This document shows positions 60,995-64,000 of a stretch of DNA of 64,000 bases, piece after piece; positions within the stretch are counted from its first letter, which is position 1, and each line of letters starts with the position of its first letter. The DNA is taken from NCBI RefSeq assembly GCF_028607085.1, contig NZ_CP117412.1:1-64000 (forward strand), in the 5' to 3' direction. The position numbers and the translations under genes were made by a program. The notes below the pieces were generated by a model that was not told the DNA's origin, searched no databases, and saw nothing but the letters and a program-made list of their open reading frames with translations. This DNA is from Sphingomonas naphthae (GTDB taxonomy: Bacteria; Pseudomonadota; Alphaproteobacteria; Sphingomonadales; Sphingomonadaceae).

Positions 60995-61016
60995 CCCGAT
61001 TGGGATCCCAATCGGG
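60995..61016. repeat. 22-bp perfect palindrome
   Basis: CCCGATTGGGA and its exact complement, 22 bp with no spacer. A partial copy lies at 51944-51966 in the same orientation. Confidence 0.65.
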
Positions 61017-61052
61017 AAAGGGGACAGAGCGATTGTGGCGGACCTCCTTGGT

Positions 61053-61927
61053 TCAGGCAGTCACGTTGGCGCTGTCGCCCCCCGTTACGGCGAGGCTCGT
61101 ACCCGACACCATCGAAGCGCCTTCCGATGCCAGGAAGACGATTGCCGGCGCCATCGCGTCGGGTTCCAGCCACGGCACGCCCAGCGGCAGTTTGGCGGCA
61201 AGCGCCTCCGCGGCCGTCTTCTCGTCCTTGGCTTCATCGCCGGTGGGTTGCTTACCGCCGCTCTCGATCGCCTGTGCGTAGCGATCCTCGTGACGCGTCA
61301 GAGCGGTATCGATGAGACCGGGCACGAGCGCGTTGACGGTGATCTTGTGTCTGCCGAGTTCGAGCGCAGCCGACTTCATCAGCCCAAGGATGCCCCACTT
61401 CGACGCCGAGTAGCTCGCGCCGTTGAGCGTCCCATGCTGGCCCTGCGTGGACGAGGTGACGATGATCCGGCCGCCGCCACGGTCGACCAGCGCGGGAGCG
61501 AAGGCGCGAATAGCATTCGCCGTGCCGTTCAGGTTGTTGTCGATCTGGTCGTGCCAGTCGGCGTCGTCCATTTCGAGCAGCGGCTTGAACGCCTGAATGC
61601 CGGCGTTGGCGAACAGGATGTCGATCCCACCGAACGCCGACACAACCTCGTCACGCGCCGCGCGCAACGCGCCAATGTCGCGTTGGTCAGCGACGATCGC
61701 GTGCCAGCGATGGCCCGCCTTTGCTACCAGCGACCCGGTGTCGTCGAGGTTGCCTCTCGTCGCGGCCGGAAAGGTGTCGATCGGGCTGGGGCGGCGCACA
61801 GATCGATGCCGACCACGTCCGCTCCAGCTTGCGCGAGTGCGATGGCGGCGCAGCGGCCGATGCCACGCGCTGCGCCAGTGACGACAGCAACCTTGCCCGC
61901 CAAGGCGTCGGAGGCGAACGTCGGCAT
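61053..61927 (-). pseudogene. SDR-family oxidoreductase, frameshifted
   Basis: The N-terminus with the NAD(P) site (VVTGAARGIGRCAAIAL) is in one frame up to DLCAAP. The rest (IDTFPAATRGNLDDTG, FANAGIQAFKPLLEMDD, catalytic YSASKWGI) is in another. The frame change lies near 61785-61800. The catalytic Ser-Tyr-Lys set is intact, so the break is probably recent, or a sequencing error. ATG 61927 overlaps the cupin stop. Confidence 0.72.
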
Positions 61928-62652
61928 CACTTTAGCCCCTTCTTGCTGGCGATAACGACGCGGCCGAGCTTGTCAGGAAGGTTCTCGAATTGCTCGATCG
62001 AGCCGCCGAACACCGCGGCCAAAACGTCGGCGGGCATCGCTTTGAAGGACTGGACGAGACCGATGTCATCGTCCGGCTCCATTGAGGACGCATTGAAAAC
62101 GATGAGGACCAACAGATCCTCGGTATCGCTCGCGTTCTCGAAATAATGAAAATGGCCTTGTGGGGCGAAAATCATGTCGCCCTTTCCCGCTTCGAATGGA
62201 CCGTCCTGCGCCGAATTCGGCCCCACGAAGGTCCAGCGGACGCGACCTTGAAGGACGAAGTTCATCTCCCAGGCGTAGGGGTGCCAATGCGGCTCGCGTA
62301 CGCCGCCGGGCGCAAGCCGCGCGATGTAGCAGGCCCCCTGCTGTCCCTTCAGGATAGGCCAGTTATGCTCGTGTCCGCCTTGCAGACCGCCGCCGTCGAA
62401 CACATTGGCAGGTGCTTCAGCCAGATGAAATAGGTGCGGATGGTCAGCATCCACCCCGCCGGCCGGCTTGTCACCTGCAAGCTCCGGCGCTGCTCCGGGA
62501 TCACTCCAAGCGGCGCTGCCCACTCCTGGACCTTCGGACGGCGACGACACGGAAGGAGCGTCCTTGCCGCTGTCGTGCCCATGCGGACGGTGACGGAAGT
62601 CAGCGTCGGTATCGGGTTGCGTAGCGCCATCGGGTGGGTTCGCGTTCGGCAT
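61927..62652 (-). CDS. Cupin-domain protein (oxalate decarboxylase-like single cupin)
   Basis: A 241-residue protein with a disordered His/Pro/Gly-rich N-terminus (residues 1-85) and one cupin: EPHWHPYAWEMNFVLQG gives the first metal motif (His, His, Glu) and FAPQGHFHYFEN the last His. Metal (Mn/Fe) binding is expected; the substrate is unknown. It is followed by the SDR gene (TGATG overlap), forming a two-gene unit. Confidence 0.82.
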   Translation of the reverse strand: MPNANPPDGATQPDTDADFRHRPHGHDSGKDAPSVSSPSEGPGVGSAAWSDPGAAPELAGDKPAGGVDADHPHLFHLAEAPANVFDGGGLQGGHEHNWPILKGQQGACYIARLAPGGVREPHWHPYAWEMNFVLQGRVRWTFVGPNSAQDGPFEAGKGDMIFAPQGHFHYFENASDTEDLLVLIVFNASSMEPDDDIGLVQSFKAMPADVLAAVFGGSIEQFENLPDKLGRVVIASKKGLK

Positions 62653-62906
62653 GGAGTAGGTTCCTTTGCGAAGGGATCATTGCACCGCCCAAGGACTAGC
62701 TTGAGTCGTGATGTACATAATCGCCAGCGCGCCATATCGGGCCGAACAATCGTGCAATTGGCTTCAGCGACAGATGCAGGACGCCCGTGCGATGGGCATT
62801 CTGCCTAGCCCTCTTAATTTTTTTAGGTTTTTTGGGTCTAAGCATGGGTCACGTTCGTTGAAGGGCGGACCGCCGCGCGTTGCGTCCGGTGAATGGGAGC
62901 GGACTG

Positions 62907-64000
62907 ATGCGGAAAAGCGGTGTTCTGATCGGGCTCGGTGCCCTCACGATAGCGCTAGCGGGAGCTGCCTACGCCCAGGTGGGTCGCAGCGCTGCGCTGG
63001 CGCAGGTGGCGCGCTTCGACCACCAAGTCACCGGCGTCGCCGTCACTGCCGACGGCCGCCGCTTCGTCAACTTTCCGCGCTGGACCGACGACGCACCGAT
63101 CTCCGTTGCCGAGGTGATGCCCGACGGATCGCTCCGGCCTTATCCCGACGTCAAGTGGAACAGCTGGCGCAACGCCAGGGCAAACGAAATGCCGGTTGGC
63201 GAGTATTTCGTCTGCGTCCAGTCGATCGTTCCCGACGGCCACGGCAATCTCTGGGTGCTCGATCCCGGCGCGCCCGGCAACGAGAAGATCCTGGAGGGCG
63301 CACCGAAGCTCGTCCGTATAGACCTGAAGACCAACAAGGTGACCAAGGTCATCGCGGTACCGGGCGACGTTGCGTTGCAGGGCACCTACCTCAACGATAT
63401 CCGGTTCTCGCCCGATGGCCGGACCGGCTACATCACCGACAGCGGCACGCGCGGCGCAATCATCGTCGTCGACTTGGACGACGGAAAGAGCTTCCGAGCG
63501 CTTGATGGCCATCCGTCGACCCAGATCGACAAGAGCGTCACCGTCGCCATCGAGGGCAAGTCGCTTGTTCGCCCCGATGGGCGGCAGCCTACGTTCGCGT
63601 CCGACGGCATCGCGATCTCGAATGACGGGAAGACGCTCTACTGGCAGGCGCTGACCGGGAAGACGCTCTATTCGATCGCCACCGACAAGCTGCGCTCCGA
63701 CGTCAGCGAGCGCGACCGCGCCGCCGCGGTGAAGACAGTCGCTACTACTGCCGTCGCCGACGGCCTGTGGATGAGCAAGGCGGGCACCCTCTACATCACC
63801 TCGCCGACCGACTATTCGATCCGGCGGCTCGCCGGGACGTCCACCAAGATTGTCCTAACCGACAAACGGCTGCGCTGGCCCGATACGTTCGCCGAAGGGC
63901 CTGACGGGACGATCTACGTCACCGCGAGCCACATCCAGGACACGCCATGGTTCAAGCCGGGCGCGCCGCCGTCCATTCGTACCGAGTTGTTCTCCTTCGC
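62907..64000 (+). CDS. Secreted Yellow/MRJP-type six-bladed propeller (cut by window edge)
   Basis: The visible 364 residues begin with a signal peptide (MRKSGVLIGLGALTIALAGA). The body has the major royal jelly protein/Yellow pattern: VAVTADGRRFVNFPRW, IVPDGHGNLWVLDPG, LNDIRFSPDGRTGYITDSG and DGIAISNDGKTLYWQALTG. Family members include bacterial gluconolactonase-like proteins; function here is unknown. GGGAGCGG precedes the ATG. The gene runs off the right edge. Confidence 0.83.
   Translation, partial: MRKSGVLIGLGALTIALAGAAYAQVGRSAALAQVARFDHQVTGVAVTADGRRFVNFPRWTDDAPISVAEVMPDGSLRPYPDVKWNSWRNARANEMPVGEYFVCVQSIVPDGHGNLWVLDPGAPGNEKILEGAPKLVRIDLKTNKVTKVIAVPGDVALQGTYLNDIRFSPDGRTGYITDSGTRGAIIVVDLDDGKSFRALDGHPSTQIDKSVTVAIEGKSLVRPDGRQPTFASDGIAISNDGKTLYWQALTGKTLYSIATDKLRSDVSERDRAAAVKTVATTAVADGLWMSKAGTLYITSPTDYSIRRLAGTSTKIVLTDKRLRWPDTFAEGPDGTIYVTASHIQDTPWFKPGAPPSIRTELFSF

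Larger units (their letters stand above)
60755..61052. other. Gene-free scar region with IS-end and palindrome
   Basis: About 300 bp. It holds the IS1182-like end TTTTTCAACAGCCAC (60818-60832) flanked by GTCC, then a 22-bp perfect palindrome (60995-61016). No gene or RNA was found. Confidence 0.55.

Noticed and set aside
1-64000. CRISPR arrays, rRNA, tRNA genes, riboswitches, integrases
   Set aside because: None seen on reading both strands; the repeats present are IS/Tn ends, operators or coding repeats.

Overview
The window is GC-rich DNA from an alphaproteobacterium. Gene style points to a sphingomonad: a DUF6118 remnant, TAT-exported CopA, DUF4396, DmeRF pairs, a CYP152 P450 and overlapping start/stop codons throughout. 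This is inferred from gene content; there is no rRNA or other taxonomic marker here. No replication, partition or conjugation gene is visible, so plasmid and chromosomal-island origins cannot be told apart.

Layout. 1-3.5 kb: cytochrome c/FTR1-type iron permease (cut by the left edge), a CDF transporter with a divergent MerR regulator, and an aspartyl-protease/PDZ protein. 3503-6018: an intact IS21-family element with a 9-bp target duplication. 6.2-7.4 kb: a minimal mer module (merR, merT, a small Cys-rich protein) without merA. 7.4-9.5 kb: CYP152 peroxygenase and a decayed DUF6118 gene. 9.5-12.4 kb: cueR and a copper P-type ATPase. 12.5-13.8 kb: a possible PD-(D/E)XK nuclease. 13.85-24.1 kb: a large copper-resistance region with DUF4396, a Csp1-like four-helix copper protein, copC-copD-FliQ-like, a CnrYXH-like trans-envelope ECF sigma system, copA-copB-cytochrome c-PepSY, DUF305 and DUF411. 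24.2-31.2 kb: two small secreted proteins and a cusCBAF copper/silver efflux operon. 31.2-33.7 kb: glutaredoxin-MauE with its MerR regulator, and dmeRF copy 1. 33.7-36.2 kb: a rearrangement scar (alpha-glucosidase and response-regulator fragments) plus an IS1182-like element whose transposase carries an internal stop. 36.2-41.9 kb: chromate resistance (DUF1259, chrB, chrA) and dmeRF copy 2. 41.9-51.8 kb: nested mobile DNA. A second IS1182-like transposase gene is split by a Tn3-family transposon (5-bp duplication), and the res region of that transposon is in turn split by a 3.07-kb Tn552/Tn402-like element (7-bp duplication). 52.0-55.2 kb: DUF305, beta-propeller, ECF sigma and anti-sigma operon. 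55.1-60.8 kb: MgtC, molybdopterin oxidoreductase, LysR, TDT exporter and a SorAB-like sulfite dehydrogenase. 61.0-64 kb: frameshifted SDR, cupin, and a Yellow/MRJP-type propeller cut by the right edge.

Main result. Six copies of one promoter-like motif (RAGGGRT, then 13 nt, then GCGTA) lie 28-45 bp upstream of the genes for DUF4396, the Csp1-like protein, copC-copD-fliQ-like (minus strand), the CnrY-like/CnrX-like/sigma operon itself, copA-copB, and DUF305. The motif therefore appears to define an autoregulated copper regulon run by the CnrYXH-like ECF sigma encoded in its middle. The sensor keeps all five metal-ligand positions of CnrX (HxxxH, Glu, HxxxM) at identical spacing.

How it works together (inference): CueR/P-type ATPase and CusCBAF would export cytoplasmic and periplasmic Cu(I). 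The ECF regulon would oxidise, store and chaperone periplasmic copper. The flanking modules handle Hg, Co/Ni, chromate and sulfite. IS and Tn activity assembled and broke parts of the island.
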